Source of the DNA: Bacillus safensis FO-36b
Lineage (GTDB): Bacteria > Bacillota > Bacilli > Bacillales > Bacillaceae
Reading direction: 5' to 3'
DNA: 64,000 nucleotides
NCBI RefSeq assembly: GCF_000691165.1
Contig: NZ_ASJD01000005.1
Coordinates: 142,175 to 206,174, forward strand
Under the pieces are notes generated by a model. The model made no database searches. It was not told the origin of the DNA and worked only from the letters and a program-made list of their open reading frames with translations. Positions 35,208 through 45,046 of this stretch are shown piece by piece (the stretch's first letter is position 1; each line of letters begins with the position of its first letter). The translations under genes were made by a program, and so were the position numbers.

Positions 35208-36265
35208 ACGCGTGCGGCCTTTTCTAAGTGTTCAAGAATTTGATCTTCATCTGCATCGAGTGTGACCGGCTTGATTTGTGAAATATCGATAGCCGTATTT
35301 GGATCTTTCAGCCCGTTGCCTGTTAGTACCGCAACAACTTTACTGCCTGGCTTGATTTCTCCAGATTTCACCTGTTTTAGAACGCCCGCAATCGACGCAC
35401 ATGAGCCCGGCTCTGCAAACACACCTTCTTCACGTGCAATCAATTGATATGCATGAAGAATTTCTTCATCAGTCACTTCATCAATCTTTCCGTTTGATTC
35501 ATCTGCGGCTGCCACAGCTTGTTTCCAGCTCGCTGGATTTCCGATACGGATAGCCGTTGCCACTGTTTCTGGCTGCTCAATCACTTCATTTCGAACGATT
35601 GCCGCTGCACCTTCTGCTTCAAAACCGCGCATGACAGGCAGTCCTGTTCCCTTTTTCTCATGATATTCCTTGAAGCCTTTCCAGTAGGCCGTGATGTTCC
35701 CGGCATTTCCAACAGGAATCGCCAGTACATCCGGGGCAGAGCCTAGCTGCTCACAGATTTCAAATGCCGCTGTCTTTTGTCCTTCAATTCTATAAGGGTT
35801 GACCGAGTTCACAAGGGCAATCGGCGCTTTTTCACAGATGCTGCGGACGATTTTCAGTGCATCATCAAAGTTGCCGTCAATGGCAATGATTTCTGCTCCG
35901 TACATGACGGCCTGTGCAAGCTTACCGAAGGCAATTTTCCCGTCTGGAATGATGACAATACATTTCATATCAGCACGGGCTGCATAAGCCGCTGCTGCTG
36001 CAGAGGTATTCCCTGTTGAGGCGCACATGATCGTATCATTGCCTTCTTCTTTCGCCTTTGCAACGGCCATGACCATTCCTCGATCCTTGAAAGAGCCTGT
36101 TGGATTGACGCCTTCTGTTTTCACATGAAGCTCAATCCCCAGCTTTTCTGAAAGCTTGGCGAGGTGGACCAGCGGTGTATTCCCTTCATTTAATGTTAGT
36201 TTAGGTGTAGATTCGTTTACTGGTAAGAATTCCTGAAATTCTTCAATGAGTCCATTCCATTTCAT
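35204..36265 (-). CDS. thrC: Threonine synthase
   Basis: 353 residues, PLP-dependent fold type II, converting O-phosphohomoserine to threonine. The PLP lysine is in [11 protein letters not shown] (about residue 59), with [16 protein letters not shown] and the phosphate loop [12 protein letters not shown]. The start ATG overlaps the hom stop (ATGA). Translational coupling along hom-thrC-thrB is evident. Confidence 0.96.
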   Translation of the reverse strand: MKWNGLIEEFQEFLPVNESTPKLTLNEGNTPLVHLAKLSEKLGIELHVKTEGVNPTGSFKDRGMVMAVAKAKEEGNDTIMCASTGNTSAAAAAYAARADMKCIVIIPDGKIAFGKLAQAVMYGAEIIAIDGNFDDALKIVRSICEKAPIALVNSVNPYRIEGQKTAAFEICEQLGSAPDVLAIPVGNAGNITAYWKGFKEYHEKKGTGLPVMRGFEAEGAAAIVRNEVIEQPETVATAIRIGNPASWKQAVAAADESNGKIDEVTDEEILHAYQLIAREEGVFAEPGSCASIAGVLKQVKSGEIKPGSKVVAVLTGNGLKDPNTAIDISQIKPVTLDADEDQILEHLEKAARV

Positions 36266-37566
36266 CGGCTTAAACCGTTCCCTTCTACTCGGTACGTGCT
36301 CTTCACTTGAACCACCACGTCGAGGTCGTTTAATTTTTGCAGGATATTTGAGAAATCTTCTTCTGAGGTCTGATGTGTAATAATCACAATTTCAGCCAGC
36401 TCATCATGTCCTTTCACAGGAAGCTGAAGAATCTTTTCAAAACTGATCCCTCTTTCAGAAAAAATAGATGTAATGCGGGAGAATGCCCCGACTTGATCTC
36501 TAACATGAATTCTTAAAAATTGCTGAGCAAATATTTCTGATGAGGATTTGATTTTCTTCTCAAACTGCGGTGCGATAAATCCGCTTCCGTTCACGCCAAG
36601 GCGCATGTTTTTCATTACTGCGACTAAGTCTGATACAACAGCTGTTGCTGTCGGCAGACTTCCTGCTCCAGGTCCGTAAAACATCGTTTCTCCTACAGCA
36701 CTTCCGTAGACATACACCGCATTGAATTCATTGTTGACAGATGATAATGGATGATGATCAGGAAGTAAAGTTGGCTGAACGCTGACCTCTACTTTCTCTC
36801 CGTCCCGCTGAGCAATTCCGATCAGCTTCATTGTATAGCCAAACCGCTTACTGAAATTAATATCCTCATCAGAGATATCAGAAATACCTTTCACCTTGAC
36901 ATCCTCTAAATCTACATTCATGGAAAAACCGAGCCTTGCAAGAATCGCCATTTTTCTTGCTGCATCCAGTCCTTCTACATCAGCTGTCGGATCTGCTTCT
37001 GCAAAGCCTAGATCCTGTGCTTCTTTTAAGACGTCCTCATATGCGCTTTTATCGACATTCATTTTCGTTAAAATAAAATTCGTTGTACCGTTCACAATCC
37101 CCATCATCTTCGTGATTCGGTCAGAGGCCAGCCCTTCCTCCAGCGTACGCAGAATCGGAATTCCTCCGGCGACACTTGCTTCATAATAAAGATCACAGCC
37201 ATTTTCTTTCGCTACATGTAAAAGCTCCGTACCGTAAAGCGCCATTAAATCTTTATTGGCTGTAATGACATGCTTCTTCTCATTCAACGCATTTATTAAA
37301 TATTGTTTTGTCTCTTCAATGCCGCCCATCACTTCAATGATGACGTCGACCTCTGGATCTCTAATCACATCGTATACTTCAGTTGTGAAGACCTCTCTTG
37401 CGACATCCACATCTCTTTTTTTATCGGGATTGCTCACAAGCACTTTTTGTATTAATACCGGACAGCCGATTTGGTGCATTAATTTATCCTGATGGTCTTG
37501 GATAATTTTTACGACACCGCTTCCCACTGTTCCTAATCCTAATAGCCCAACTCGAATTGCCTTCAC
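36262..37566 (-). CDS. hom: Homoserine dehydrogenase
   Basis: 434 residues from GTG 37566: NAD(P) fold [14 protein letters not shown], catalytic domain with NKDLMALYG and [14 protein letters not shown], and a C-terminal ACT domain (about 355-430, [20 protein letters not shown]) for feedback by threonine. It reduces aspartate semialdehyde to homoserine. The site AAAGGTGG is eight bases before the GTG, which matches B. subtilis; the upstream ATG at 37578 abuts it. No T-box or other riboswitch was seen in the leader. Confidence 0.95.
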   Translation of the reverse strand: MKAIRVGLLGLGTVGSGVVKIIQDHQDKLMHQIGCPVLIQKVLVSNPDKKRDVDVAREVFTTEVYDVIRDPEVDVIIEVMGGIEETKQYLINALNEKKHVITANKDLMALYGTELLHVAKENGCDLYYEASVAGGIPILRTLEEGLASDRITKMMGIVNGTTNFILTKMNVDKSAYEDVLKEAQDLGFAEADPTADVEGLDAARKMAILARLGFSMNVDLEDVKVKGISDISDEDINFSKRFGYTMKLIGIAQRDGEKVEVSVQPTLLPDHHPLSSVNNEFNAVYVYGSAVGETMFYGPGAGSLPTATAVVSDLVAVMKNMRLGVNGSGFIAPQFEKKIKSSSEIFAQQFLRIHVRDQVGAFSRITSIFSERGISFEKILQLPVKGHDELAEIVIITHQTSEEDFSNILQKLNDLDVVVQVKSTYRVEGNGLSR

Positions 37567-37645
37567 CTGAAATTCCACCTTTCTACGTAAATGTCCTCTC
37601 TAAAAAGACATTTGTTAACCTTACACAGACATTCAATGTACACAC

Positions 37646-37674
37646 ATTATAAAGGGGTATCCTCATTTTGACAA
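37646..37674 (-). promoter_or_regulatory. Promoter of hom-thrC-thrB
   Basis: On the minus strand TTGTCA (37674-37669), 17-base spacer and TATAAT (37651-37646), about 80 bases before the hom start. Confidence 0.75.
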
Positions 37675-37758
37675 GGTAATAAAATAAGAGATTGTCAGAA
37701 TGAAACCGCTTAACAGCTATTTATATCAAGATTCTATATTTTCAAAATATTTTTGTCA

Positions 37759-37785
37759 GAAAAGCTCCCGAACACCGGGAAGCCT
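37759..37785 (-). terminator. Terminator of the 2-hydroxyacid dehydrogenase gene
   Basis: GCTTCCCG/CGGGAGC stem then TTTTC on the minus strand. Confidence 0.75.
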
Positions 37786-37789
37786 TATA

Positions 37790-38758
37790 TTATAAACGAA
37801 CCGGCGTTTTGGCTGGCTCGTCTTGTAAGACAAGCGCAATATTTTCAGCACATAAACGCATCATTGTTTTTCTTGTTTCGACACTAGCACTTCCAATATG
37901 AGGAAGGACTGTGACGTTACGTAATGTCGTTAACGGATGAGATGGGCTGACAGGTTCCTGTCTAAATACATCCAGACCAGCGCCGGCAATTTTTCCTGTT
38001 GTGACAGCCTCGTATAAAGCATCCTCATCCACAGTCTGTCCTCTTGATACGTTAATGAAATAAGCAGAGTTCTTCATCAGATCAAATGCTTTTTCATTAA
38101 ACATGTCTTTCGTTTCCGGGGTTAACGGCGTCAGACAGACGATGAAATCAGACTGCTTGAGCAGTTCCTCAAAAGCCGCATAGGTCACGCCAAGCTGCGC
38201 TTCTGCTTCGGGTTTTCTTGAACGATTATGATAAAGGACATTCATATTAAAGCCTTTGGCCCGCTTGGCAAGTGCTGTTCCAATGCTGCCCATTCCAACA
38301 ATCCCGAGCGTTTTGTGATGAACATCAGCACCGGCAAGAAGAAGCGGCCCCCAGCCTGTCCAGTTTCCATTCTTAATCCAATCACTCGCCTCGACAATGC
38401 GTCTAGCTGACGCCATCAGAAGAGCAAAGGCTAAATCCGCCGTCGATTCTGTTAAGACGTCTGGTGTATGACATACGGTGATTCCGTGCTTTTTGGCTGC
38501 TTCAAGATCAATATTGTCATAGCCAACAGCAAGGTTTGCAACCACCTTGATATTCGGAGCCTTTGATAAAAGCGGCTCATCTATTTGATCTGACAGCATG
38601 GTGAGAAGCGCATCCGCTTTAGCAGCTTGTGTTTCTAACTCTTCTCTTGGACACGGCTCATCCTCGCTTGGCCACATCTCAACATGAGCGACTTCTTTTA
38701 ATGGTGTAAGTGATGCTTCATCCAGCTTTCTTGTGATATAGACATAAGGTTTTGGCAA
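37790..38758 (-). CDS. D-2-hydroxyacid dehydrogenase (glyoxylate/hydroxypyruvate reductase-like)
   Basis: 322 residues from TTG 38758. NAD(P) motif LGIVGMGSIGTALAKR (about 150-165); catalytic Arg in INVSRGQTVDEDAL, Glu in GLDVFRQEP and His in LPHIGSAS. The glyoxylate/hydroxypyruvate reductase branch (YvcT/GyaR-like) is the best guess; the substrate is unproven. AAAGGAG is eight bases before the TTG; the frame to 38836 runs through the yutH terminator and is rejected. It lies downstream of yutH, but a terminator intervenes. Confidence 0.85.
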   Translation of the reverse strand: MPKPYVYITRKLDEASLTPLKEVAHVEMWPSEDEPCPREELETQAAKADALLTMLSDQIDEPLLSKAPNIKVVANLAVGYDNIDLEAAKKHGITVCHTPDVLTESTADLAFALLMASARRIVEASDWIKNGNWTGWGPLLLAGADVHHKTLGIVGMGSIGTALAKRAKGFNMNVLYHNRSRKPEAEAQLGVTYAAFEELLKQSDFIVCLTPLTPETKDMFNEKAFDLMKNSAYFINVSRGQTVDEDALYEAVTTGKIAGAGLDVFRQEPVSPSHPLTTLRNVTVLPHIGSASVETRKTMMRLCAENIALVLQDEPAKTPVRL

Positions 38759-38795
38759 GAAGAACACTCCTTTAATTGATTTCTTTAAGCATAAC

Positions 38796-38826
38796 GAAAA
38801 ACGTCTCAAGAGAAAAGAGACGTTTC
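38796..38826 (-). terminator. yutH terminator
   Basis: AACGTCTC/GAGACGTT stem followed by TTTCG on the minus strand. Confidence 0.75.
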
Positions 38827-38835
38827 GTCTGTTCA

Positions 38836-39855
38836 CTAAAACTTCAAATCAGCTGCAGGCTGAATCCAGCCAACAGCCGGAATGGGGGTCCCGCCGCTTC
38901 GCATGGCACTCATTTCTTGAAAGACCTTTAGAAAGTATTCATAGCGATTGGCATCATTTAAGACGTAATCTAACCGCTCTTCATAGTATGACTTTTCATT
39001 TTCTCCCGACATATAGTAGCCTTCCACAATTTCAAAGTAATGAAGCGGGAACAGCAGGCGGCTGTATAACAAACGCTTTGAAAAGGAGGAAAGAGGTGTC
39101 ACCTCCTCATATTGCTGAAGAAAGGAAAAGCCTTCTTCAATTAAATCCTCCTTATGCTGTACAAAGGTCTCTCTTAAGTATTCAGCAATATCACGGGTTG
39201 GATGATCAAAGACCCAATCCACAGGTAAACGCAGCGGCTGCTCATGCGGCCATGTCATACGTGAAAAGCGCTGATGACAGACAGTGCCTGAGTCACCTTC
39301 TTTCGGTTCATCATCAAGCTCAGTATCGACTAAATATTGAATGGCATTCTCCGTTAATCCAAGATAATACGGAAACGATTCAATGAATTTTTGTTCAAAC
39401 CGTTCCAGCGGTTTTTGATGCATTTGCTGCATCCAAAAGCCTTCGAGCTGATCTAATCGTTTTGCCCATAATTCCTTCCAGGCACCGACACGTTTTGTTT
39501 CGGATACTTCATATGGAAAGCCTCTTCCCCTGACATGAAAGGCTGCCAGCTCTGACGCTTGCTGAAACGAGCGGCTTGAGAGCGGTGGCGCCGCTTTTAA
39601 TAAAGCGTACTGCTCCTTTCCATGAGTAAAGGTGGGCTTCTCTTCATTTGTTAATTCAAACACAGCGACGTATGGGTCTCCAGCATTCAGTAAATACTGA
39701 CTGATATGATACAACTCCGAGAGTTCTTCTTCTCGCAAATGAGACACAGGAACAATGAGGAAGAGAGCCTCCGCCGTTTGAAAGCTCTGATAACTGCCAT
39801 ATGGCGTAAATTGACGAACATCAATACCAAATGTGTGATAAATGGTTTCTTTCAT
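38836..39855 (-). CDS. yutH: Spore coat-associated protein YutH (CotS-like)
   Basis: 339 residues, resembling aminoglycoside-phosphotransferase-fold CotS/YutH proteins but with degenerate kinase motifs; the middle has HPTRDIAEYLRE where an active family member would have a catalytic loop. In B. subtilis YutH is a coat-associated sporulation protein. AGGTGAAAAC precedes ATG. A sporulation-specific promoter is expected but I could not fix one. Confidence 0.8.
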   Translation of the reverse strand: MKETIYHTFGIDVRQFTPYGSYQSFQTAEALFLIVPVSHLREEELSELYHISQYLLNAGDPYVAVFELTNEEKPTFTHGKEQYALLKAAPPLSSRSFQQASELAAFHVRGRGFPYEVSETKRVGAWKELWAKRLDQLEGFWMQQMHQKPLERFEQKFIESFPYYLGLTENAIQYLVDTELDDEPKEGDSGTVCHQRFSRMTWPHEQPLRLPVDWVFDHPTRDIAEYLRETFVQHKEDLIEEGFSFLQQYEEVTPLSSFSKRLLYSRLLFPLHYFEIVEGYYMSGENEKSYYEERLDYVLNDANRYEYFLKVFQEMSAMRSGGTPIPAVGWIQPAADLKF

Positions 39856-39987
39856 GTTTTCACCTGCGTTCCTATGATCAATCTCTTATCATATCGTAGT
39901 CGCAGGTTGAGGGATTTATGAATACTATTTACTATCCGAAGCTTTTTACACGTTGTGGACAAATTACGAGGATTGGGTGAGGAATAC

Positions 39988-40488
39988 ATGCCGCATCATC
40001 ATGAGATGAACGAAGTAGAAAAAACAGCAAGACGCCGTTTACAAGAACGAGGCGTAACCATTCAAGATATAGCAGACCTTGTCTACTTTTTACAGGAAAA
40101 ATATCATCCTGGCTTAGACATGACAGAGTGCATCCACAATGTGGAGCGTGTCATCGCAAAACGTGAAGTCCAAAATGCGATATTAACGGGCGTTGAACTA
40201 GACGTACTCGCCGAGCAAAAGAAGCTGACTGAGCCGCTTCAATCAATACTTGAAACGGACGAAAGCCTGTATGGCGTTGATGAAATTTTATCCTTTGCTA
40301 TCGTCAATATTTATGGTTCAATCGGCTTTACAAATTACGGATATATCGATAAAGAAAAACCAGGTATTCTGGGGAAACTCAACGATAAATCCACAGGCGA
40401 ATGCCACACCTTTTTAGATGACATTGTTGGCGCTATTGCTGCTGCCGCATCAAGCAGGTTGGCACATAGTGCAAGAAATGCGGAATAA
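39988..40488 (+). CDS. yutG: YutG, PgpA-related protein
   Basis: 166 residues from ATG 39988 with GAGG five bases upstream. The second half carries YGVDEILSFAIVNIYGSIGFTNYGYIDK and GECHTFLDDIVGAIAAAASS, the conserved core of the phosphatidylglycerophosphatase A family. No strong membrane helix is seen, unlike E. coli PgpA, so a phosphatase function on lipid is not assured. Confidence 0.85.
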   Translation: MPHHHEMNEVEKTARRRLQERGVTIQDIADLVYFLQEKYHPGLDMTECIHNVERVIAKREVQNAILTGVELDVLAEQKKLTEPLQSILETDESLYGVDEILSFAIVNIYGSIGFTNYGYIDKEKPGILGKLNDKSTGECHTFLDDIVGAIAAAASSRLAHSARNAE

Positions 40489-40490
40489 AG

Positions 40491-40529
40491 AAAAAGAGGA
40501 CGCGCGCATAACGCTTGTCCTCTTTTTTT
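40491..40529. terminator. Bidirectional terminator yutG/yutF
   Basis: AAAAAGAGGAC/GTCCTCTTTTTTT stem with A and T tracts on either side. Confidence 0.9.
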
Positions 40530-41298
40530 ATGATAATCGCTCGATCCACTCGGATAATGAATCAATGACATAGGTTGGCTGCTTTTCATACTTCTGAAGC
40601 AGCTCTTTTGTTGTCACACCTGTATGGACGAGTAATGTGTCCATTCCTGCATTCATTCCTGCCATAATATCCGTATCATAGTTATCACCCACCATGAGCG
40701 TCTCAGACACATCTGTCCCAAGCACACGCATCGCTTGTTCCATAATAATGGATTCCGGCTTTCCGATAAATGTCGGCTGAACCGTTGTCGTCACGGTCAG
40801 TACGGATGTTAACGAGCCGTTCCCTGGCAAAAGCCCTCTTTCTGTTGGAATAGCTATATCTCCATTTGTTGAGACAAATTGTGCGCCTTGACGAATGGCA
40901 ATCGCACCTACTGCTAATTTTTCATATGTAATGCCCCGATCAATTCCAACAACAACGAAATCAGCGTCTTCCTGACCAAACGTCAGCCCCTTTTCTTCAA
41001 TGGCCTGCTTGATTCCTTCTTCACCGATCACGTAAACTGACGCATCTTTCTTTTGTTCAGCAATATAATTGGCCGTCGCCATACTTGTTGTAAACACTTG
41101 TTCTTCTGTTGCTGGGATATCAAATGAAACGAGTTTTTCCGCTACCTGCTTTGGCGTACGTGATGAGTTATTCGTGACAAACAAGTAAGGGATGTTCAAC
41201 TCATTTAACTTTTGAACAAATTGACCTGCTTCCTCGATCTTTTCTGTTCCTTTATACATGGTCCCGTCTAAATCAATTAAATAGCCTTTGTATTTCAT
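40528..41298 (-). CDS. yutF: HAD-family phosphatase YutF (NagD-like)
   Basis: 256 residues from ATG 41298. Motif I DLDGTMYKG near the start, TNNSSRTP (motif II), GKPESIIMEQA and motif III GDNYDTDIMAG. A C2b-capped HAD phosphatase active on small phosphate esters; the physiological substrate is unknown. The GTG at 41307 is too near the GGAG site. yutF, yutE and yutD run together on the minus strand. Confidence 0.9.
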   Translation of the reverse strand: MKYKGYLIDLDGTMYKGTEKIEEAGQFVQKLNELNIPYLFVTNNSSRTPKQVAEKLVSFDIPATEEQVFTTSMATANYIAEQKKDASVYVIGEEGIKQAIEEKGLTFGQEDADFVVVGIDRGITYEKLAVGAIAIRQGAQFVSTNGDIAIPTERGLLPGNGSLTSVLTVTTTVQPTFIGKPESIIMEQAMRVLGTDVSETLMVGDNYDTDIMAGMNAGMDTLLVHTGVTTKELLQKYEKQPTYVIDSLSEWIERLS

Positions 41299-41319
41299 GA
41301 TGCTCACAACTCCAATGGT

Positions 41320-41754
41320 TTATTTAAACGCTGATACTGGGCCAAGCTCCTGTTCCAAGTAGGTACGGATGCGGCTTGGAAAGACCTCTAGCGCCTGCTC
41401 TACTTCGCTGATCACCTGCAATAAGTCATGATGAACCACTTCCTGATATTGCTGCACAAGTGTTTTGCGGGATGAGACAAGCTTTTTCAGCTGACTTCCT
41501 TCCACTTCTGGTACAACCTTTTCATCAACAAGTATATCCATGATGTCATCATAGCTTCCTGGGTCACGCATAATAAAGCCATCAATCATGTCATTTCCAG
41601 TATCAAGAATACATTCGACGAGCAAATGAACAATTCGTTCCAGCGCTTTTTTCTCTAGAGGACTTGTCCATGTTTGATGACTCTGCATCAATCCATATTG
41701 CTCCTCGAAAAAACGTAATGTCTCTTCAATCTTTTTTCTGTCTACGAAATACAT
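41320..41754 (-). CDS. yutE: YutE, HepT-like (DUF86) protein
   Basis: 144 residues, all-helical, of the DUF86/HepT-like family (ERIVHLLVECILDTGNDMIDG). The RNase motif R-x(4-6)-H of active HepT toxins is not seen: the place reads MRDPGSYDDIMDIL. No MntA-type partner lies beside it, so a toxin role is unlikely. It lies in the yutD-yutE-yutF run, as in B. subtilis. AAAGGGGAG precedes the ATG. Confidence 0.85.
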   Translation of the reverse strand: MYFVDRKKIEETLRFFEEQYGLMQSHQTWTSPLEKKALERIVHLLVECILDTGNDMIDGFIMRDPGSYDDIMDILVDEKVVPEVEGSQLKKLVSSRKTLVQQYQEVVHHDLLQVISEVEQALEVFPSRIRTYLEQELGPVSAFK

Positions 41755-41773
41755 TATGACGCTCCCCTTTGCG

Positions 41774-42049
41774 TTATTTTCTGATTCGCTTTAAGACAAA
41801 ATAGGCACAGCCAAAATTACAGTATTCATAAATGTATTCATCGAGTGTGCTGATTTTAGTATCAAATGTGGCCTTTTGGTTTTGGTCATCAAAGAACCCT
41901 TTCAGCCTGAGCTGATTATAGCCCCAGTCCCCCACAATATAATCATACTTATTTAAAATATCTGAGTACCTTGCTTTAAACGCTTCTTCATTAAAGCCGT
42001 CTTTGATATCTCTTACAAGATCAAAGGTAGCATTCTGAACGACGATCAT
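41774..42049 (-). CDS. yutD: YutD, DUF1027 protein
   Basis: 91 residues from ATG 42049 (AGAGGTGAG upstream). Conserved DUF1027 pattern YDYIVGDWGYNQLRLKGFF and a C-terminal EYCNFGCAYFVLKR. The function is unknown. It begins the yutD-E-F run; 20 bases separate it from yutE. Confidence 0.85.
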   Translation of the reverse strand: MIVVQNATFDLVRDIKDGFNEEAFKARYSDILNKYDYIVGDWGYNQLRLKGFFDDQNQKATFDTKISTLDEYIYEYCNFGCAYFVLKRIRK

Positions 42050-42169
42050 CTTCTCACCTCTTTTTAAACGATCCATCTTTAATGATAATTCATTGGAAGA
42101 ACTCCATCAATTGCTAAAGCATGTTTTTTCCGATTTAGACGAAGCTAAAGGAAAAAGGAGGTCACATTT

Positions 42170-42802
42170 ATGAAGAAACAACTGACAGCCGCGATTCTCC
42201 TCATGCTTTTAGGCGGGTGCGGCTTTCAATCAGGTATGAACCGGCAAGTGGATGAAGATTCTTCAAGTAAAACCATCCGTCTGTCGGATCGTCATGAAGG
42301 AAATAATTCCAACATGCCAGAAGCAGATACAAACAGAGCAGGATATGTTCGTTATCAGCGCCAGCAAGTAACGGATCAAAAAGAAAGAACCCCTGCTTTA
42401 AATCGTGAGCATCTTGCCCACGTGATTACAAGTTTAACGGTGCAGCTGCCAAACATCAAAGATGCAGCCACACTTGTGACAGATGAGGATGCACTCATCG
42501 TGTATCGAACAGGAAACAAAAACCGTGATGAATCTGCCGATCAAGTAAAGAAAACGGCGGTTTCTGTTCTCCCTCGTTATTATCATGTATACGTCTCTGA
42601 TAATCCAGAGCACTTTCAATCCATTGCCAATTTTTCACGTCTTCAAACCAATTCACGTGATTTTGACCAAATTTTAACCAAAACGATTCAGCAAATGAAG
42701 TATTCCCCTCAAGGCGGGAACATATCGAATCAAGAAGATGCAAATGGGATGACGAATTCCGACCGTACGATGAGAAGAAACGCCCCTTACGGCCAAAATT
42801 AA
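42170..42802 (+). CDS. yutC: Sporulation lipoprotein YutC (YhcN/YlaJ family)
   Basis: 210 residues with a lipoprotein signal (AAILLMLLGGC, lipobox Cys about residue 17) and the YhcN/YlaJ domain (HLAHVITSLTVQLPNIKDAATLVTDEDALIVY). Family members sit in the inner spore membrane. AAAAAGGAGG is in front of the ATG. Convergent with lipA. Confidence 0.85.
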   Translation: MKKQLTAAILLMLLGGCGFQSGMNRQVDEDSSSKTIRLSDRHEGNNSNMPEADTNRAGYVRYQRQQVTDQKERTPALNREHLAHVITSLTVQLPNIKDAATLVTDEDALIVYRTGNKNRDESADQVKKTAVSVLPRYYHVYVSDNPEHFQSIANFSRLQTNSRDFDQILTKTIQQMKYSPQGGNISNQEDANGMTNSDRTMRRNAPYGQN

Positions 42803-42807
42803 TACGA

Positions 42808-42838
42808 GAAAAAACGCCAGAGAGCTCTGGCGTTTTCT
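42808..42838. terminator. Bidirectional terminator yutC/lipA
   Basis: AAAACGCCAGAG/CTCTGGCGTTTT, nearly loopless palindrome with flanking A and T tracts. Confidence 0.9.
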
Positions 42839-42841
42839 TTG

Positions 42842-43738
42842 TTATGCTTGCGCCTGACGTTTTTTAGACGCTTCGTTTACTTGTTCATCTGCATGGTAGG
42901 AAGAGCGCACAAGCGGCCCAGCTTCACAGTGGCTAAAACCTTTTGACATCGCAATTTCCTTCAGCTCTGCAAACTCATCCGGATGGTAGTATTTTTGAAC
43001 TTTCAAATGCTTTTTCGAAGGCTGTAAATACTGGCCAATCGCCATAATATCCACATTATTGGCAAGAAGATCATCCATGACTTCAATGATTTCTTCCTTC
43101 GTTTCACCAAGTCCAATCATAATGCTTGATTTTGTTGGAATGTCTGGCTGCATTTCTTTTGCACGACGCAAGAATTCTAATGAACGATCATATGTAGCAC
43201 GCGCACGAACTCTTGGCGTTAATCTGCGAACTGTTTCAATGTTGTGATTTAAAATGTCAGGACGAGTGTCCATTAACGTCTTCAAGTTATCATAATTACC
43301 GCCCATATCTGAAGGGAGAACTTCAATGGTCGTGAATGGGCTTTTTCTTCTAATCGCACGAACGGTTTCAGCGAACACACCTGCTCCGCCATCCTTTTGA
43401 TCATCCCTTGCAACCGCTGTTATGACAGCGTGCTTTAAATTCATTAAGGCTACTGAATCTGCCACGCGTTCTGGCTCTTGCAGGTCAAGCTCAGTCGGAA
43501 GTCCAGTTTTCACCGCACAGAAACGGCATGCGCGCGTACAAACAGATCCAAGGATCATAAATGTAGCGGTTCTTCTCACTGCCCAGCATTCATGAATATT
43601 CGGACATTTTGCTTCCTCACAAACGGTATGCAGGTTGTTTTCCCGCATCATTTTCTTTAAACCGGTATAGTTTTCATTCGTATTCAGCTTAATTTTAAGC
43701 CAGTCCGGTTTTCTTACGTGCTCTTCCTTCTTTGCCAA
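42842..43738 (-). CDS. lipA: Lipoyl synthase
   Basis: 298 residues, a radical-SAM enzyme inserting two sulfurs into octanoyl groups. The auxiliary cluster [12 protein letters not shown] and the SAM cluster CTRACRFC are visible, and RSS (LVRSSYHA) near the C-terminus is the Ser ligand. Start: TTG 43738 (GGAG about nine bases upstream) aligns with B. subtilis LipA; the ATG at 43753 gives five extra residues and no clear ribosome site. 43754-44028 upstream is non-coding. Confidence 0.96.
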   Translation of the reverse strand: MAKKEEHVRKPDWLKIKLNTNENYTGLKKMMRENNLHTVCEEAKCPNIHECWAVRRTATFMILGSVCTRACRFCAVKTGLPTELDLQEPERVADSVALMNLKHAVITAVARDDQKDGGAGVFAETVRAIRRKSPFTTIEVLPSDMGGNYDNLKTLMDTRPDILNHNIETVRRLTPRVRARATYDRSLEFLRRAKEMQPDIPTKSSIMIGLGETKEEIIEVMDDLLANNVDIMAIGQYLQPSKKHLKVQKYYHPDEFAELKEIAMSKGFSHCEAGPLVRSSYHADEQVNEASKKRQAQA

Positions 43739-44028
43739 TTCCATCATCTCCATATGAATTCGTTAAAGGTGCATCTACAAAAATCTTCCTGCTATATACG
43801 ATGGATGCAGCCAAGAAGCTGCAAAAAATTGAATCTTCGGCCTAAAGCCTTTTCTTTAGACACTTTAACATAGTACAGATTGAACAACAAGGGAATGAGC
43901 TGCAAAAATACCCAAAAGCCTCCTAAAAAAACAGAAGAAAATTACTAACATTTTCTTCTTATGAAATAGAGTGATCTAACCACACTAAACGGTAGAAGAC
44001 AATGCTCGATGAAAGGAGATGGACGTTT

Positions 44029-45009
44029 GTGAAAGTGGTCTTAGCCATCATGATTGCTCTTTCAATGCTCCCTTTACCTGTTCATGCAAAAGGGACGGGC
44101 AAGCAGCCAGATGAATTGAAGCAAAGAATGGCCCTTTATGAAAAAGTCTCCATCACAACACAGGTTCCATGGTATGTACTTGCTGCAGTTGATCAGTATG
44201 AACACAATATTCGAAAAAGCAGAAGAGATTTACCGAAACAAAAAGGCGTCATTGGCATCTACATTCCCCGGGAAATGTGGATTGGACCAGAAAACCCGAA
44301 TAAACAGGATACCTCTCCTTTAAGCATTAAAGTGTTTGACGGAATTGGTCTTGATGGAAATGGGGATGGCAAAGCAAGCAGCGATGACGATGAGGATGTA
44401 TTGTTCACGTTTGCTCAATACTTGCTTCACTACGGCAGCAGCATTGATCAATTAAAAATTGGCTTATGGGACTATTATGGACGTGATCAAACCGTTGGAA
44501 TCATTTCATCTTTTATGAAGCTATTTAAGCACTACGGCCATCTTGATCTTGGAAAGCATGCTTTTCCTCTTCCAGTTGGAGCTGACTACAGCTACCGAAG
44601 TACATGGGGAGATGCGAGAGGGTTTGGAGGCAGAAGAATTCATGAGGGAACCGATTTATTTGCCCATTATGGACTTCCCGTTCGTGCGACATCGTATGGC
44701 GTGATTGAAATGAAAGGCTGGAACCGTTTTGGCGGCTGGCGGATAGGTATTCGAGATATTCATAATCATTATCATTACTTCGCTCACTTAAATGGCTTTG
44801 CGAAAGGACTCAAGACAGGTCAAATTGTTGAACCTGGCCAGGTGATTGGGTCTGTCGGAAGCTCCGGTTACGGTCCTCCAGGCACTGCAGGAAAGTTTCC
44901 GCCGCATCTTCACTATGGCATGTACAAAGATAACGGCAGAACCGAATGGTCATTTGATCCATATCCTCATTTGAGGGCGTGGGAAAGAGCTGAACGGAAA
45001 CGAAAGTAA
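44029..45009 (+). CDS. lytH: Sporulation peptidoglycan endopeptidase LytH (M23)
   Basis: 326 residues from GTG 44029 (AAAGGAG ten bases upstream), the same length as B. subtilis LytH, an L-Ala-D-Glu endopeptidase that trims cortex peptidoglycan during sporulation. An N-terminal membrane segment (VVLAIMIALSMLPLPVHA), then a C-terminal M23 domain with HEGTDLFAHYG (HxxxD) and HLHYGMY (HxH). Neighbours lipA and yunB agree. Confidence 0.92.
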   Translation: MKVVLAIMIALSMLPLPVHAKGTGKQPDELKQRMALYEKVSITTQVPWYVLAAVDQYEHNIRKSRRDLPKQKGVIGIYIPREMWIGPENPNKQDTSPLSIKVFDGIGLDGNGDGKASSDDDEDVLFTFAQYLLHYGSSIDQLKIGLWDYYGRDQTVGIISSFMKLFKHYGHLDLGKHAFPLPVGADYSYRSTWGDARGFGGRRIHEGTDLFAHYGLPVRATSYGVIEMKGWNRFGGWRIGIRDIHNHYHYFAHLNGFAKGLKTGQIVEPGQVIGSVGSSGYGPPGTAGKFPPHLHYGMYKDNGRTEWSFDPYPHLRAWERAERKRK

Positions 45010-45046
45010 ATAACAGCCCAATCATTGTTGGGCTGTTATTCCTTTT
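45008..45046. terminator. Terminator lytH/yunB
   Basis: AATAACAGCCCAA/TTGGGCTGTTATT stem with T-rich tail on the plus strand; it overlaps the end of convergent yunB. Confidence 0.85.

Noticed and set aside
37567..37789. T-box or threonine riboswitch in front of hom-thrC-thrB
   Set aside because: The leader after the promoter is only about 80 bases, with no T-box sequence (TGGNACCGCG) or terminator before hom.
38759..38836. N-terminal extension of the 2-hydroxyacid dehydrogenase up to 38836
   Set aside because: It runs through the yutH terminator hairpin and hides the AAAGGAG ribosome site of the TTG start at 38758.
41320..41754. yutE as a HepT toxin of a HepT/MntA toxin-antitoxin system
   Set aside because: No R-x(4-6)-H RNase motif and no nucleotidyltransferase partner; it is a conserved core gene in B. 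subtilis too.
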